From positions 3,885,501 to 3,949,500 of the forward strand of contig OU696577.1 of the NCBI GenBank assembly GCA_916048095.2: 64,000 nt of DNA, written 5' to 3'. The translations under genes and the position numbers were made by a program. Origin of the DNA: Sacculina carcini (lineage: Eukaryota; Arthropoda; Thecostraca; Sacculinidae). The notes under the pieces are model-generated. The model was not told where the DNA came from, did not search any database, and was given only the letters and a program-made list of their open reading frames with translations. Below, piece after piece: positions 62,948 to 64,000 of this stretch; the stretch's first letter is position 1; the number at the start of each line of letters is the position of its first letter.

Positions 62948-64000
62948 ATGATCGAATCAAGTGAACCAGTTATGATGGCACAAGCGCTAACTGACATAGC
63001 AAATGAGCTCAAAGTAAACAGTTTTGCAAGCCACGTCCGATCATTTTCAGGGGAAAGTCCGGTGAAATTTCAGAACTAGGTTTCAGATATCAACAATCTT
63101 TCGCTACAATTGAATGATGCTCAACTGTTGAATGTAGCACTAAGGACTCTAGGGGGACCAGCGGTTAAATTTGCCCACCGGGAAATGACAAATACTCACA
63201 GCATGACATGGTCAAGATTGAGGCAGCTCCTCAAAAACAGATACAGTGAAGTATGTAGCTCACAGGGGGCACGCGAAAAGCTCAGGTATCTCAAGCAGCA
63301 CAAAAGTGAACCCCTACAAAACTTTGCAGAAAGAATACTGGAACTTTCGCTAGATGCATTCGAGAACCCTGACGCTCCAGACGCACAGTTAGCACTTGTG
63401 GAGATATTTCTCAAAGGAATAGCAATTGACAGCATCGCACGCTCGCTGATCAAGCGTAAAATAACAACACTGCAGGAGGCAATAGATCATGCTGTAGAAG
63501 CTCAACAAACAGAGAGAACATACACACTGTTCAGAGGTCAAAACGAGCCAGAACCGATGGATGTAGATATAATCCAGGAAGCCAAGCTAGATACAATCGA
63601 GAAAAATATATGCTCGTTGACAGAAAGCATTTCGAAACTTTGTCAAACTATTGCGAATTCATCAGCGAACACTCCAGCTATGCTCCCTCGTTTCCAGCAA
63701 CGAACAGCATACCCTCCGCGCACGCATTCTAATGCATTTCCATGCAGAGATAGGCGCGAACAGAGACAGCAACAATTTCCGGATTTGAGACCAAACACAC
63801 CAGCAGAAAGTAGAAATATCAACAGGATTGCGCACGAATCGAGGTACGACTCGAATCAGCTGCAACGGCAGCCAGTGGGTAAATTTCGATACAGATGGAC
63901 AGATCAAGGCCAGCCCATATGTTATCTATGTGGAAAAATAGGGCATATCGGGAGACAATGCAGAACACAATCACAAGTGAATGAGCCGAGTCAGACGGGA
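62948..64000 (+). pseudogene. Gypsy Gag with one CCHC knuckle, one nonsense codon, runs off the window
   Basis: From ATG 62948 the frame reads FASHVRSFSGESPVKF, stops at TAG 63077-63079 where a Trp is normal in Gypsy Gag (a TGG to TAG change would explain it), and is then open to the window end. Landmarks are WSRLRQLLKNRYSEV, LRYLKQHKSEPLQNFAERI, FLKGIAIDSIARSLI, a Gln/Arg-rich linker, and the knuckle CYLCGKIGHIGRQC at about 63910-63960. The capsid-like region and one knuckle match Ty3/Gypsy Gag. Protease and pol would follow beyond 64000. It may be the same family as the pol at 58993, in tandem, but the window does not show it. Confidence 0.82.

Overview
The window is a transposon-dominated stretch of an invertebrate animal genome. 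The evidence is GT-AG spliced host exons, a tRNA-derived SINE, Penelope-like, CR1/L1-like and Ty3/Gypsy retroelements, mariner, pogo/Tigger and hAT DNA transposons, and Helitrons. The species cannot be named from the sequence. There is no bacterial-style operon, CRISPR array or rRNA.

Two host genes are supported. The first is an atypical E2F (E2F7/E2F8 family, + strand). Six exons between about 22818 and 46330 carry both winged-helix DNA-binding domains, and every intron phase fits. The intron between the two domains is 20679 bp and is a nest of mobile elements. The second is mitochondrial ribosomal protein bL21m (MRPL21, - strand, two exons, 53868 to 50921). It points towards the E2F gene and has a mariner relic in its intron. 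A 132-codon ORF at 54364-54762 is a weak third candidate.

Layout: 1-1651, 5' half of a CR1-like LINE; 1890-3652, a degraded reverse transcriptase with a C-terminal nuclease-like domain; 4189-4464, a LINE scrap; 4747-9190, a nearly complete two-ORF LINE with a coding minisatellite; 9264-11170, an old LINE relic containing a MITE; 11649-15055, an uncharacterised repeat-borne gene split by a non-autonomous hAT with a perfect 8-bp target duplication; 15191-18598, a non-autonomous Helitron; 19217-22196, LINE and mariner relics; 22518-22700, a minisatellite.

The large E2F intron holds, in order, GC-rich local repeats, a degraded Gypsy pol, an I-like LINE 3' end, a Tigger, a tRNA-Val SINE, a Penelope-like fragment and a second Helitron copy. 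That Helitron copy is itself interrupted by a head-to-tail array of one Ty3/Gypsy-like element (LTR-internal-LTR-internal-LTR, 33043-41346). The array has a 5-bp target duplication and a textbook -1 frameshift signal between gag and protease. From 46331 to 50920 there are only repeats and MITEs. From 54845 to the end lie a TA-flanked MITE, a dispersed repeat, an L1-like LINE lacking its 3' end, a Helitron terminus, a Gypsy pol, and a primer-binding site with the gag of a further Gypsy element running off the window.
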